This document shows positions 11,501 to 25,600 of a stretch of 64,000 nucleotides of DNA, one piece after another. The translations under genes were made by a program, and so were the position numbers. How positions within the stretch are numbered: the first letter of the stretch is position 1; the number at the start of each line of letters is the position of its first letter. This DNA comes from Stercorarius parasiticus (lineage: Eukaryota > Chordata > Aves > Charadriiformes > Stercorariidae), in assembly GCA_013396915.1 (NCBI GenBank), contig VWZL01000114.1, positions 128,691 through 192,690 of the forward strand, in the 5' to 3' direction. The notes under the pieces were generated by a model that saw nothing but the letters and a program-made list of their open reading frames with translations, did not search any database and was not told the DNA's origin.

Positions 11501-13791
11501 AGCACTTAAATAGAGGCAAGGTCTACATCATGCTGGGAATGCTTATTCCATGAAATTCATAAAAGAGTAAAAGCCTAAATGGCTTAAAAGTAGTGTCTCA
11601 AAACCCGAAGTTTCTAATTTGATCGATACAGCAGAACACAATTACATAATTATGTTACCTTCTTCTCATCATGCACATACACTTTATTTGTGATATTTAT
11701 TATGATACGGTCCTTCTTGTTATCCTGCCTGTAGCACCGCTGTACATCTTTGCTATCTTTGAACTGGTTCACGAATGAAAATTTCTCCTCCAACCCTCAG
11801 CCACATTTTATTTTCAGTATTGTTATTTTACCTTGGATCAATTTGCTGATCCAGTTCACTCTGTGGCCCTACAGATAGTTATATTTACAAAAACAAGCAA
11901 GCAGCACAGATGTGGAAACAAGCATAAGGCATAAGAGGAGAATAACTGCTTAAACTTGTACTGCTGCAGAGAGAACCGTCGGTGGACACACAGCCTCAGT
12001 TAAACATTTATGAGGAGATGTGTGGATATACTGTGCCCATATCTAGGATCAGTGCAATATTTCTTTCTTTCATAAAGCACTTTTCATCAATCTTCTGCAA
12101 GCAGAAAGGGAAAACGGAAGCTGTCATCTACGCCATGGTATTTGCCTTACACCCTGCAGGCAGTAAATATCAGCTCAGTTCTCTTAAACACCAGGCCTTT
12201 CTACTTTGCTTTTTGACAGCCAGAAGATTTGCTTTGTCTGTCATACAGTCCAGCATACAGATGAGTAGGTTAGATTTTTTTTCCTTCCTTCATTTTAAGG
12301 AACCAAAGAATGATTAAGACATTTTCTTTCAAAGAATGCCTCTCTCTCATCCCAGCTGCTTGTAGTAACTGCTAGGCATAGAAAGACAACTGTAGCTGGA
12401 TAGCAGTCAGGAAAACTACATTCAGGACATGAAGATCTGATTTAACATAATATACAAAACAAAATACAATAGAGCTAAAGAAGAAAGTATCAGTGAAACA
12501 TATGGTTTGACTCTGCAGTCTTTCAGAGAATAAAAGTTTTGCCTCAAGAATTACAAGCTCAGGCTTTCAGTCTTCATTGCCTGAGACGAGTGCATGATAT
12601 TATGCACTGCGTTCTTCAGCATCTGGATGTAATGAGATGCATTAAGGAGAGTGTCATTCTTGATATTCTGCCATAGCTCTAAATTGCTTATTCTCTACCA
12701 GTTTGAATTACAAATGTGTTTTGTTGCCCAAAGTAACATTAAAAATATATATACTCCTTTTTGTTAGAAAACTCTCCGTTAGTATGTGTGGTTTACAGAC
12801 TTAATGCTCCAAATTATGAAATGAGTATATAACAATCTTCATGGGTTATTGAAAAAATAATAAAGCCTCTGTCATGTTTGCCAGATAAACGCAAAAGGAG
12901 AGCTTTTACAAAAGGGCTCTTATTTCTCTTCCGAACTGTAACAGCCCCAAAGGAATCAGGACCTGATAAATCATAACAGCTATTTTTAGTCTTTTGTATA
13001 ACAACCTACTTTGTAGCTTTTAGAAACTTCTAGCTCATAAATTGCCTTGGTGATCTGCAATCTACCTTTTGTGGAGCTGCTAAAATCGAGTCTGTATGTA
13101 CTTTTAAGAAGTATAGTAGATTTACTTGCTAATTGTTCATTTCTTTAAATATTTTTCCAGTTTTCAAAAGGTTTCAGTGCAAACAAATAAAATGTGAATG
13201 TTAAGAAATGAAGACTGAGATCTCAGTTTTGGACTAATATGAATGTTATACTAAATGTAGAGTACAGAAGAAACATAGGTATTGATTGGGATCAAAATGG
13301 CAATCCATATTTTCCAGCATTCTGTCTCCATAAATGTACAGTATAAGATGCTGTAGAGGCAGATCTAAGAAGCTTTCAGTGGATGAGTTTTGAATAGCTG
13401 TTCAAGGTACCGTGTCAAAATAGTGAACAAAATACTCCATGGGAGAGTGCTGATTTATTTCCAAACAAATAAATATTTATTTTTTGTCTGGTCTTGCATA
13501 GTACATTGGCGTTTTAACTTAGCTATCTATACTCATGCTTATGAAGAATTTTTTTTAAATGCTTCTGAAATGATTGAAAGCTCTTGGTCTTTCAGAAAAA
13601 TGCTTGGATACCTAATTCTCCTTGAAAATGATGAATAATATCAAATAATTTAAAAATCTGTTCTGCGATGGCTATATTTATGCTGGAAAATTATAGTGGC
13701 AAATACATAGGATCATTCAATGGTATTGAACTTGGCTGGCCCAGGACAACCTACATGCATGTTATACATTCACTTACTTTCCAAACCACAA
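8576..13791. other. Non-coding stretch with simple repeats only
   Basis: Apart from the TCTCC tract at 9272-9336 I see no supported feature. Open frames at 9497-9778, 9700-9957 and 11982-12317 are short, contain no recognisable domain, and overlap frames on the other strand. Confidence 0.6.
9272..9336. repeat. Pyrimidine microsatellite (TCTCC)n
   Basis: This is an almost pure C/T tract built from tctcc and ccctc units, with its most regular part at 9303-9330. The opposite strand is the matching purine tract, which produces a spurious glycine-arginine-glutamate-rich reading frame. Long polypurine-polypyrimidine tracts can adopt triplex (H-DNA) structure, but nothing here shows a function. Confidence 0.95.
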
Positions 13792-14097
13792 TGCTCCAGT
13801 GCCTGGAGCACCTTCTCCCCTTCCTTCTTCACTGGCCTTGATGTCTGCAGTTTCTCTAGCGTGCTCTCACTTCTCTTTCCCAGCTGCTGTTGTGCAGTGT
13901 TTTTTACCCTTTCTTATACGTATTATCACAGAAGTGCTACTGATGGCATGGGTGGGCTCAGCCTTGGACAACGGTGGGTCCTTGGGGCCAGCTGAAACTG
14001 GCTCGATCTGATATGGAGGCAGCTGCTGGCGTTTTCTCACACAAGCCACTCCTGCAACCCCCCTGCTAGCAAAACCTTGCCACGTAAACCTAATGCA
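13792..14097 (-). mobile_element. Truncated LTR, type B (endogenous retrovirus)
   Basis: It matches the promoter-side 300 bases of the complete LTR at 49038-50184 (region 49867-50184), sharing blocks such as gcctggagcacc, ccccttccttcttcact and caagccactcctg. On the minus strand it starts at 14097 with the LTR terminus (TGCATTAGG) and stops near 13792, so everything downstream in the LTR, including the internal repeat array and the poly(A) signal, is missing. The TATA-like site has decayed to gtataag (13914-13920, minus strand). It is older or more mutated than its relative at 49-50 kb. Confidence 0.8.
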
Positions 14098-17000
14098 TTA
14101 TATCAGATGTTACAGTATTTCACTGAGGTTGATTGATAAAATAGAGAAATTCTTTGAACTCTGAGAAGTTGAATTCATTTCCTGAAGCAAACTTAAATAA
14201 ACTCACTACTAACAAGTCTTGTCCAGAATGGTTAAACCTAGTCTCAATCCAAGTTTAATTTTAACGTAAACAAGAGCATATCTTTTGAACAGCTGTTCTT
14301 TGTAAAGGAAGTTTTGCAAAACCATAAAGGTGATGGATGAGGTAAATGCAGAATCATTACTCACAAAGCACTATTATACTAAAACTATCTGAAATTAGTA
14401 AGAGATCAATTTGAAAAAGATTTTTTTTTTTGTAAAGAATGTTTTTTAAGCAACAAGCAGTGAAATGTTGGAATCTGTTGCCACAGAAAATTGTAGAGAC
14501 AGACAATATCAACAGATAAAAATGGAATTAGACAAATTCAGGAACTATAAATAGATACAGAAGGGCTAGAAAGTGATGAAGCTCCCAAGGCCTTTAATCC
14601 AGTGGCTGGGGATCCAAGGGGAGTGTCCACTTTCAGAAGCTCAGAGGGTGGTCAGGTTTATGTGCCTTTCACAAACATTTGTGGTCACTCAGCTAGGTAG
14701 ACCAGGCTACCTGTGTGATGCTGTTAGGACATCTTTAATGCTCACATGTCTGTCATTGAACATTCATTCACTCTTTTTTTTTCTAATTCAGAATTAAAAA
14801 CAAACACAGCATTACCTTGTATGCAAATTCCCTTATCTCCCATCCACCCACACATATTTCTGCCTCCTTATGAACGTCTGAGTAGAATTTGGCTTGGAAA
14901 TTTCAGGAATGTTTCAAACAGATAACATACTTTTTTGGTGGGGTGCAATAATTCAAGCTATTACACATAATTCATTTAGTCTGCTCTATTGTTTTATTTC
15001 TGGTTCATATTTTAGGACATAATTTCCATTCCAACAATGGTTTAGAGACAAGGAGTTATACAATAAACATCTGAACTGAATTGATCTGTGACTGAAATTC
15101 CTGCTTTTTGTAAATATCTATGACTGTAGCTTCTAAAAACAGGAAACTCTGTCTTTCCACAATGACGGTTAATGTTGATGAATGGTGAGAAAATGGCTTG
15201 GATGATGCATGTGATAATGTTACTTTACAGTAATTTACAATGGCACAATAGTCCCATTAACAAGTGATTCACATGAGCTGGAAGCATTTTATTATATTTA
15301 CAACACAATAGAGCTCTGCTGCTCTTCAAATAACGATGTTCATTGCAAATCATTGTACTAGGGTGGGGTTTTTTTATGTTTTAAGTTTCTCCTTTATTAA
15401 GTTTCTCTTTCCTTGGTGGCCCTTTCACATCTTGTTTAATGCAATGAAATCATCTGTTCCTGACAGTGACTGTTAACCACAGCTGCAGTCAACCTGCTGC
15501 TGCGATGATTGTAGTGCAAGTGTGGACAAGGACCACGTTCAGTGGCTTTTTTTCAGGAATCGCTGGGGAATAGTATAATCGCTGCCCTTTATCCTGTGCT
15601 GGAGTTGAAGTTAATGGTTAACTGCATCTGTGTCTGAAACTCACTATTCTGTAGAATAAGATACAATATATAATACTGATAAGAAAGAAATAAATTCTGT
15701 AGTTTCTACACATCTTCGGTAACAAGTATCTTTTGTTTCCTTCTCTTTTTCCTTGAAATGGTTCTTGGGGGCTATGACATGGCCTAAAAATAAGGGACCT
15801 GTGAATTAGCCAATGTTACATTTGGAAAATTTTAATTTCATTACAGAGTAGGGGTGTGTACTTCTCCTTTAATTCCATGAGGAAAACAAAGGGATCTTGA
15901 AGGATATATAAAGAAATTTATTCCAAATAAATTGATTTCAAAGCTGTAATATTAGAAGGAGAATAAAAATTGTGATACTTGTGTACAATTTTAGATTATG
16001 TGAGTTGCTTAAAAGGATGCAGCTCTCTAGCTGAAATAAGCAATTTGTTTAACAATTAATGTGCAATTAATTGCTAAAACAATGTCTCAGACATACCAGC
16101 TCTCTGTACAGTTTCTGTGCCATTGGATTGTTCTTGACCTTGCGTAACTCTTATGGAGTCATATGTTCACCTGACTGTAGAATTACATGACCCCTGATCA
16201 GTCAGTCAAAATCAGTCGTATCTCTTAGTTGCTAGTTGCGGATTTTTGTCTGTTAAGCAGATTAAATGCCCTATATTACTCTGTAAATGTGACTTTACTA
16301 GCCAAAAAGTGATGTTTTATTATTAGAAGGCTGATTTTAATTCCTCTTATCTGAATACATGGTATTACCTTTCTCTCACAGAAACATCCTTCCACAGTTT
16401 CAAAGTTACTGAGTGGGCCTTTGTCTGAGACACAGGACTTTGGAAAAAAAAGATTGAAACTGTATGGTTGTAAAGTTAATATATGTGTTTGATCCAGAAA
16501 TTTCAGTTTAATTTTCTTCCAATACAAAAGCTAGTGTATAGGAGTGTGTTCAGTTTTAGCACAACAAAGGAAAAAAGAGAAAGTAGGAAAAGAAGCATTT
16601 CTCTTCAAGACAGATACTGTAACCAGAAAGAACTACTACCGATTCCCTCTGAATGCAAAATGTTATAAAAGTGTTTTCTTCACCTGCAACTTAAGCTCAT
16701 AACTTGTATTCTTACTCTTTGTGAGATCCTTAGCATGTCTATGGTGCCATTCTGAAGTTCTGTCACAGTGCTCATGGCACTAAGGTGCCACAGTCTTTTG
16801 TTGACATAGCTTAAAACTCTTGGCAGTGATAAAGAATTTCCATGTGTTTTCCTGGTTTTCTTGTATGACAGGTATGAGGTGTTAGCAGACACTGCAGGCA
16901 CTCCTTTACTGCTCCCTGGGAAGTGAGGACATGTCAGCAATTGCAGCAACCCTCGTGGAGGCTGGATCTCCTAGAGGAGAGGATTTTTGAGATCTGTTAT

Positions 17001-19317
17001 GAAATGAAAGTTGCCCTATTTTGAAAGGGAAGAGTAATATGTTAGAAGTTGTTTGAAGAGGAGTTTGCTACAGCAAAGGCTTACTGGCTGCACCTGCTCT
17101 TCAATTCTTGCTGTGCATATTTACGTTTAACAGCTCTTCTTGTAGACAAACCATCCTATAGCTCAGTGGTGGGCATTTTGGAGTGGACAATCAGTAGCGT
17201 TAAGCAGAAGGTAACTGGGGATAAGGGTGGTGGAGATGGAGTGGTTTGGTGAGAAGGAAAGGGACAGAAGGAGAGCTCGCAGCATCCTTTTTTAGCAATC
17301 CAGGCAACTCTAATTTGACAGAGACATTTTTGTGATATTCATGCCTTGCTCTTTCCTTCAAAACTAACACCATGCAGGGCTGTTGGGCGCTCTGTCTATC
17401 CTAATATTTTTCATTTTGCTAGCAGATATAAGTTGAAGAGTAGATACATGTGACGTCTGTAAGCCAGGGCTTTTCAGATGGGGAGATTTACAAATTCCCA
17501 GATGATGGTTTTAAAGGAAGTTCACCTAATTACTAGCTGTTTTCTTACTCCTTTTGGTCAAATGAATGTAGTCCCAGGGTGGTTGTTTTACACAGACTCA
17601 AGGACTCTGTTTTAAAATAGCATAAATTAATGTGCATTTTTGTAGGCATTAACACTTCTGAAATAAAAACATAGTGTGTGCTGTGCATTTTAGACTGTAC
17701 TAGCTTGATGTAAGTTAGTATTTTTCAGGAACTGCTGTCAAAAAAATACAGGTTTGCTGTTTGTGTAATCCCTTAGTAAAAGAAAAATCATTCTTAGAGT
17801 GATTAATGAGCACACGTGTTTCAAAGTGATGACTTTAGGCAGTAGATCTGTGTTTTCACTTATGTCTGCATTAGAAATGCAAAGGACAGCATGGAGGGAC
17901 AGGAATTTTTATCTCATTTAATTCATAACAAGGAAATACTTAATATTCAAAAATTATAGGTGGTTTTGGAAAACTCAATTTAGAAATCTAATGGAAAATT
18001 TCATCGTTTGTCATTATAGAGAACTACTTCTGGCTACAGAAACATTTTTTTCCTTCAAATCAGTCCAAGCTTACTACATGTCAGCTTAATTATGGCGATG
18101 ATGAGAAAACGTACAATCCTTAACTGATACAAAAGAGCTAGCATAAACCAGCAAATGGAAATGTATTTACATTAAAGAAAAGCACTTTTAGTGATTTGAC
18201 GTAGTTAGTTTATGTTTGTGGTGGTCTTCATGTCTTAATATAGTGTCAAAGACATAGTGTGTCATTCCTCAAAGGGCTGATGGAGGTGCCCAAATTAGGA
18301 GTGAAACTACCCATAAATTTGAGAGGTCATTGGGGAATAAAGGGTGTTTTTATGTGGGAGCTTAAGTCCACACATGATTCCAATAACTATGTCCAAAAGT
18401 ATCATAAGAGTATAATCTCTTTAAATGCTTTTTAACCTAAGCTGTTTGGTTAGGTGGCGTAAAACTGGCCCACAGAACTTTATCATGCCAGTGTACGGGA
18501 AAGGCAGGCAATTCATGGTAAACAAATATACAAATAGCGTTGGCTGAGCGATGCAGAAGGATGAATAGAGCTTTTGCATAAGCTCATCAAGAAATCAGTC
18601 CTTGAGTCTCTCATTTAAATGGCATGAAAACTGGAGTGAGAAAGCACTGGGGGAAGAGGCTGAAAACTTCAGCTAAAAATGAACCAAATTTATAAGCAAA
18701 ACAAATTAAATACTACAGTTGTATTCCCAAATACCAAATAGTGAAATAGTTAAAGTGATTGTATTTGTATAATCATGGGGGGTTTTTGCTACATGTAGCC
18801 CTACATCTAAGTGTAAAAAAAGTTGAGATAGTGATTGTGTGAATTGAAAAAGGAGGAACTCTTCCTTCTCCTTATGGTACAGAGAATTATGTGGAAAATG
18901 GTTTTACTACCTGCTTTTTCAATTTCTTCTGTTAGAAAACTGACTGGAACGGGTGAGCCCTGAGGAATTTTTTGCTGAATCTGGAATTTTCCTGCAAAAA
19001 GTTGTTTTGAGCATTTAAAAAATGAATCACTTTATATCTAAAAAATTCCTTACCGGTAGGAATGTCTTGGTACTGCAGTAGATCAAGAGTAGATCTTGAA
19101 TATGCAGTCACAGGCATTTGTTTCCTGTGGAGGATCCCTCCCCATTTAAACTATATATGAATACATCTGTTGTAGGTACTGTCTATAGTACTTAAAAAGC
19201 CAAAAGAGAGAGCTGCTATAACTGTCTGAATTCTTCAGTTTGTCTGCAGTTTTGTACAGAAAATAGTGTCCAGCATTGAGATGTGGATTGCCAGGGCCCT
19301 GAGAATACTGCTAATTC
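14098..19317. other. Non-coding stretch, nothing further recognised
   Basis: Apart from the LINE remnant at 14452-14640 I see only AT-rich single-copy-like DNA. Open frames such as 16680-16949 (minus) and 17049-17252 (plus) lack recognisable domains and a convincing exon context. Confidence 0.6.
14452..14640 (+). mobile_element. Ancient LINE 3' remnant (C-terminus of reverse-transcriptase ORF)
   Basis: The plus strand at about 14463-14518 encodes VKCWNLLPQKIVETDNINR, then frame breaks, then a frame giving LDKF. Many vertebrate CR1/L2-type LINEs end ORF2 with a W-N-x-L-P-x-x-V-V motif followed by a short tail of the form F-K-x-x-L-D. Stops and a small indel separate the pieces, so it is inactive. 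The right boundary is uncertain; the sequence after about 14570 only loosely resembles LINE 3' untranslated sequence. Confidence 0.6.
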
Positions 19318-19605
19318 TTGCTCTTCCTGCCCACCTTCCCGGGGCTCCCCCCACCCACCATGCCCAAGGACCCATCTCAACCCCCTGGGGCCATCAGTCC
19401 CTGCGCCAACAATGCCACAGCAGGGCCAGTGTCCAGGTCCCCACAGTCCTGCCCTGCCTGTCCCCAAAGAGGTGCCCGATGCCCGGGGCTGGGGGGCTGC
19501 CAAAGGTGCCCCCCAGCTGCCCCACTCCTGGCTGGGATGGTGGGATGGGACCTGGGGAGTACCTGGCTCCCACTGCACCTGGCACAGGTCATTCACACAG
19601 GATAA
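19318..19605. other. GC-rich island of unknown origin
   Basis: About 290 bases of conspicuously C-rich (plus strand) sequence with abrupt edges sit in strongly AT-rich surroundings. Stop codons are scarce in all frames simply because A and T are scarce, which produces overlapping frames on both strands (up to 177 codons minus and 161 plus); their proline-, glycine- and alanine-rich translations match nothing I know. CpG dinucleotides are few, so it is not a typical CpG-island promoter. It could be part of an unrecognised LTR or other insertion, a decayed minisatellite, or a retrocopy of a GC-rich transcript. No terminal repeats or target-site duplication were found. Confidence 0.5.
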
Positions 19606-22600
19606 GTCTGGTTTTAAGTGAGAGCAGACAATATTCCATAAGAGGAGAAAAAATGCTGATGCATCTCCTTTGCAATAGGCTGCCTCAAATTCATTACAAA
19701 TGTGGGAGATGGATAGAGAAGTGCAGTAAACTGTTATTAATATTAACATAGCGTAGCAATTGCATTCATGTTCTACAGACTTATTTACTGAAAAATTAGT
19801 TACTATCAGGCAAACTATTCTGTGAAGTAAAAAATCCGCTGGTTTTCCCTCCTGTGTTGATCTATTTTTATCATTGCTTGTGCAGGTAATTATAACAGAA
19901 ATGATTCAATCATTCCCTTCTTTCTTTTTTTTTTTTTTTTATGCTTTAGCTTTAAACTAATGATTTTGTCAGTAGCCATTTGACTGATCTGATGATAGGT
20001 GGAAAATGTAGATATTCTGCATCAAGCACTGTTGGCCTGTCTTGTATAGCTTTTATGAGGATATTGGTAGTTCTGCTGGCGTGGCACTTTCCGATATGGA
20101 TAAAAAAGATCACTAAGTGGGTGGCAGCACTATGTAAAGCTGCTATGGGCTACACAGCACTGGTATGTTTATGATAGATTTCTCTAATGATGTCAATACA
20201 ACATGTGCATATATATAAAATACAAGCATTTTCACATCTATAGAAATTTTGGCGAGTGAGAAGAAGTGGTATCTGAATGTGTAACATTACAGCCTGTCTT
20301 GAAATCTCTTGAGCTGGATTTTTCTCATGAGGCTGAATGTTTGAAGCATTTTATATGGAAAAAATGCATGAATATATGCATGAAATATGGATTTGAGTGG
20401 GAAGATGTGGGAAAAATAGTGAAATCAAACAAATTGAACTGACCTTTTCCAGAGCTGATTGTCTCAATGTTTGTTTGGGATCTTAAACTACTCAGTGTCT
20501 TACATACTGCAGATGGACAGCTTGCTTTGACTTCTAGTCAGTGTTTAAGGTTTTGGGTTGCTTGTTATTTCTTGTTCCAAAACTATGGAACTGTAGCAGC
20601 TCTGCCAGTGCCACCTAGCCAGCTGAGTCCTGAAGCACCAAGCAGAACAAGTCTTCTGTCTGTTACAATCAGTTTAAAGGATTTATGCAAGTTTCGTTTT
20701 TTGTGGGTTTTTTTTGTAACTACTTTATTAAGGTTATTTAGCACTTGTGCCCATGCATAGCAACTCTGATTCTCAAGTAGTAATTGTTCCATGATAAGAA
20801 TATTTTTAAGATCAATTTCTGCTGAATATAAGTATCCTAAATCTTTTAGAATTGAAAATTTTTAAGTTAAGTTACAATCAAAATGTGTTTTTAAAACATA
20901 AGTTGTTGTTGTGACTATGAGTTATTGTGATAAACACTGTCAATGTGCACAGTCAGTTGAACATTTCATCAAAATAATTTCCTTGATTACTTCAGTAATA
21001 TTTATATCCTTTGACAGCAGAACAGGTCAAAATTAAGATCAATATTTTCTCTGTTGTAGGAAGACACTGTTTGAATTTGAAACTAGACACATTCAACTTT
21101 CTTATGTCATAGCCTGCCCTATCTAAACCAAAACAAAAAATTAAGATTATGTGAAGGGTTGGATGAAAATCTCTTTCTTTGAACAGGTATCACACTCTAT
21201 CAAAATTGTAGCACTGCAATTAAATTCTTATTACACTTGCATGCTTTTACTCTTATACTGGTACAATTAAATATATCCTATTTTATGCCCAGCTTTGAAT
21301 AGAAGTTTATACATTTATGATAGTAATCCTTCTGTTGGAGTTGAAACCTGTCTGTCATTGTCATTAATGAACAATCCTTAGCTAATCTGTCCTTAATTGA
21401 GAGAGTCAAATTTCTGCTAGTCAGATTCGATTTCACACTGTAGTCAGTGTGTGCTCTAGCAGAATTATGGGTAAACATTACATTGAATCTATAAGTAAAG
21501 TTGTAAGAATGGTCATTCAGTGGATGTTCACATATACTGATAAGACTGTAAAATGTGTTAGATTATTAAATATGTGTAGCAGGACAGAAAACAAAACTCC
21601 CTTGGAGAATCTTCAGTCATTTATATGTCAGATGGCATAAAAGGAGGTAGTGCTTTCAAATAACTAGAATAGACTTTGAAGGTCTTGAGCGGGGAGGGGA
21701 AATTCATTTTGTGCTGCAGTTGCTGTGTAAAGCAGTTGTGGTGAGAGTGAGTCACCTCAGTCATAGTAGGGCTCAATGTCAGGGGTTAAAGGAGAAGAGT
21801 TATGCTCAAGGTGACTCAGCAGAGAGGGTCAGGGGACTTCTAGGGAAAAAGGAGGGCCTCTGCTACTCTCCATTTCATTTCTTGCCTTTTTTTAAGGCAT
21901 TTAACTTTTTGCCTTTTATTTCAAATTTGCCTACTGACAAAATGTCTCCCACTGGCCTAACTTTTTCCTTTTACTTCATGCTCCCTTGCCATCATTGTTG
22001 CCTGAACAGCAATGGCTCTACACAATGGCATTCACTGGGAGTAGTTCATGCTTTGCCAGACCTTGTTCATGAAAAGATATGTGTGAAAGGTAACTAGAAG
22101 AGTAGCGTAGCCAGAAAGCACATGGATGGCAGATCTGGAGCTGAAGGCAAGTTCAATTATTCATTTTTATTTTGGGAAATATTTAGTTTACCGACTTCAG
22201 TTCAATGGTGAATAAAGAATTCAACAAAGGAAACTGGAGCAAATGGATTTAAGGCCATAAAATTAATATTTAAACCTGAAGCTATGAGGACAAATTAATA
22301 GACATGCACTATGGATATGTCTCCCTCTCGTTTTCTTTAAGTATGTCATAAAATGTTTTCTGACCAAACAGAGACTGGAAGGGGAATGGTACCTTTCCAC
22401 TGTCAGACAGTATATTTTTAAATTTAGGATTAGTTAAGCAAATTAATAAACCTCTAACAGTATTGCAACTTCAGAAAGAATGCATAGAGAAGCCTTTTGT
22501 CTCTTACTACTGCATGTAACTCTCTGAGATCCATAAACATCTATTTTTGTGGGATAAGAGAGACACCTCCCAAGAAAGGCTCATAATTCACATTTTTCAG

Positions 22601-25600
22601 TTAGATGCCTGAAGCTCAGCAAAATGAAGTTGGGGGTGACAGATTGGCAGACCCTGCGTATGAAATGGCACCAATGGCCATGTTATCTATTGTTCCATCT
22701 GAGCTAGTTTAACTATTGGCCTATAAAGTATTTGAGGCCTTTAGTATTATGTCTGTGCCATGACTAAATTAAGATGGGTTAAGAACAAGGGGAAAGGTTT
22801 TATATTTTTATTTTTTTTAGGAAATAGATTCCCAGCCTGTGTCATAAATATCATTAACTCTGTGAACTAGTATTACATGAACTTGTGGTTGTACATGAAC
22901 TTTTCTGAAATGTGGGATGAGGTTCTTCACATAGTCCGAGTAACTGTCTGGACGCAGCTTGGGTCCTTTGTACAGGCAGTTGCAGCTCATCTGTTGGTAA
23001 CTACCAGGTCTGGCAAAAGAGAGGGTACTTGCGAAGGATGCAAGGGATGGGGACTGGTGTTTTTCTCTAGGATTTTGGTGACAGAAAGGTGAAGGTGTAA
23101 AATCGGGGTACGACTTTGGCAAGCAGGAGGGAATGAAAGGATAAGAAGCCTGATGCTTGAGCCTGACATGAGGCCAAGCTGCAAGCTGTTGATGGATCGC
23201 CAGTAGCGGCAACTACTTGCTTTCACCAAAGGGAGAATGTGTCTTCTGTCACAAAGTATTTGTGACTTCTCTGAGCATCATGAATACCATGCTTCCATTT
23301 TCACCTTTTAACAAAACACTTGTCATTTATGTTTGGAAAACGTATTTTTTAATTATTTTGCTTTGTTTGACTTTTTTTCACCTTCAGAAATGTGACAGTC
23401 AAAATTGCATGGAAAAGCCATGAAGAAAGTCAGTTTTCAGTTACTTTTTGAAGCAATTCACCATTTACCTTTCAAATGCAAAATTTAGCTTGCAGGATAC
23501 TGATTTTTTTGTGATTAATTTATTATCCATTACAGTTATCTCAAAGATAACATTTATGAGATTGTTACATTGTCACCCTTCTTGTAATAAACATTTCTAG
23601 AGCAATTGAAATTTGGTAGATGAGTGGTGCTTCAAAATATTAAAACTGTTTACTGTCAAATGTTACACAAGCATCCTTTTATCCTCAGCGGAATGAAGTA
23701 AAAGCAAAGTTCTTATCAAAGAGATGCATTACTTTTCTTAATTCCACTCTGCCTTCAGAAAGGAATCAACAAAATAGAGTGTTTCAGGAACAACTCCTTT
23801 TCTCCCATCCATTTACAAATAGCGTATTTTCAACAAGACTGAAATGTGAGCCATAGAACTGTAAAGAGCTGTTTCCAGAACCCAACCAGAAGTGTAGCTG
23901 GTTCTACAAACACCAAGATCAGTGCTACACAATTTTTAGCTTAATCTCTTGATACCTAATCAATTACCTACATGTACTTCCGCGTGTAAAACATCAGATA
24001 TAGGTTTGGGCAGAAACATTTATAGCAAGCATGTTATTCAACTAGAAATTATTTTTGACAGAAATACAAATAGTTTAGCAATTTCCATGAAGCTAGTTAA
24101 TTCTGTAGAAGTTCTTAAGAAATGTGTCTCTTTGCCTAGGATCAAATGTTAAAAAGTGAGCATTTTTTTAATAAGAAAATGCAATAAGTGGAACTTATGA
24201 CAAATGGTTTGTATGTTGCAACCTGAATGGTACTATCTGCGATGCACACAGCCCTAGACTCCTGTAATATGCTTCCTCTCTTAGTGGAAGATATCTTAAT
24301 GAGTAACAAGATAAATTGTTGGAAGTTGGGGTGATGAAAGGAGAATAAACTGATGACTGCTGAAATTGTGGAGCAATTTTTCCCAATTGAAATATTTTCT
24401 GATTGTAATTCCAATTAAATCAGAAAAAAAAAAAGAATTTTTGCCTAGGATCTATACAGTTGATCAATGCAACTATAAATGTGTTCTGCAGCTAGATCAA
24501 TATATTCCAGTTTGTCATAAAAATAAATAAGAAAAAATAAAGAAACAATGAAGCAGAAGACCAAACTCTACTTTAAGTATTTCTCCAGGGAACAGCTAGT
24601 GACATGTAATATATATGATAGCTTATTAGGGAAAATCTTTTCCTCAGATCTGGCAGGTGAAAAGCTGAAGAGCTATGCATTTTTTGCAATATCAGGAAGA
24701 GGTAAACCCCAAATCAAGTCCCGATGGACCTGACAAAAAAGAACAAAAGGATTAATTCTTTTACTGTGCCTAATGCACGTTTCAGACTTGCTGTAAAACT
24801 TAATTCATTGTTCATGAAGCACTTTGACATCATCACATGGAAAAAGTTTGAGAAGTATTATTGATTTTGCTCATAAAAAATGCATTAATTGAATACTACA
24901 TAATATTTTTCAGTGAAATGAAGTAATAGTAACTTTGATTTTTATTCTGTTTCTGTTGTATTGTAATTATTTTTTATAATTATACATGATCGGTGCATCA
25001 GCAAAGAATTGCTTTATAATTAATTAGCATTGCTATTGCCACATCCTATAAAATACCTGTATGGGAGTCCTGAAGGAGAAGATGTTCTAAAAACTGAGTG
25101 AAAGACTCATCATTCAATATACAAGAATGATCGGCACAGAGGGAAAGCTGTTGTGCTGTTGTGTTTTTTTTTTATATATCTCTTGATATGGGTTTTAGAA
25201 AGTGCTGAAGTTTGTTGCCAGTAATAGATAAAAACTCATATTATTTGCTTGCAACAGTGTAATGCCATACATTAGCATCATGGGAATAGAGGAGAAGTCT
25301 TGTTTGGTAAGATTGTAACTTCCAAACTCTAGTAAACTTTTTTCCAGACCCTCATGACAACCATCTGTTAAAGCACCTCTGCAGAACTAGCCATCTGTTA
25401 AGTACCAAATATTCTCTAGTGCTGTGCTTGTGTATATTTTTTTTCAAGGATATTTAAGTTTTCTGTTTCGGCTGGTATTTTACCAACAAATATGAATAAG
25501 TGCGTTATTCTTACCATGAAAACTCTTGCAGTATGCATACTGCAGATGGGTAACTTTTAATACATTAGCCACCATTCATAGGCAAATGTCCCATCAGAAC

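Noticed and set aside
12497..12676. 59-codon plus frame around a gcatctggatgtaatgagat motif
   Set aside because: It lacks a start, ends in a stop, and its translation matches no family I can name; too short to support.
19216..19751. Overlapping frames of 177 (minus) and 161 (plus) codons
   Set aside because: Frames on both strands are open simultaneously because the GC-rich island lacks A/T-rich stop codons; their ends extend into ordinary AT-rich DNA and show no domain.
22817..23212. 131-codon minus-strand frame
   Set aside because: A competing plus-strand frame covers the same region and nothing matches a known family.
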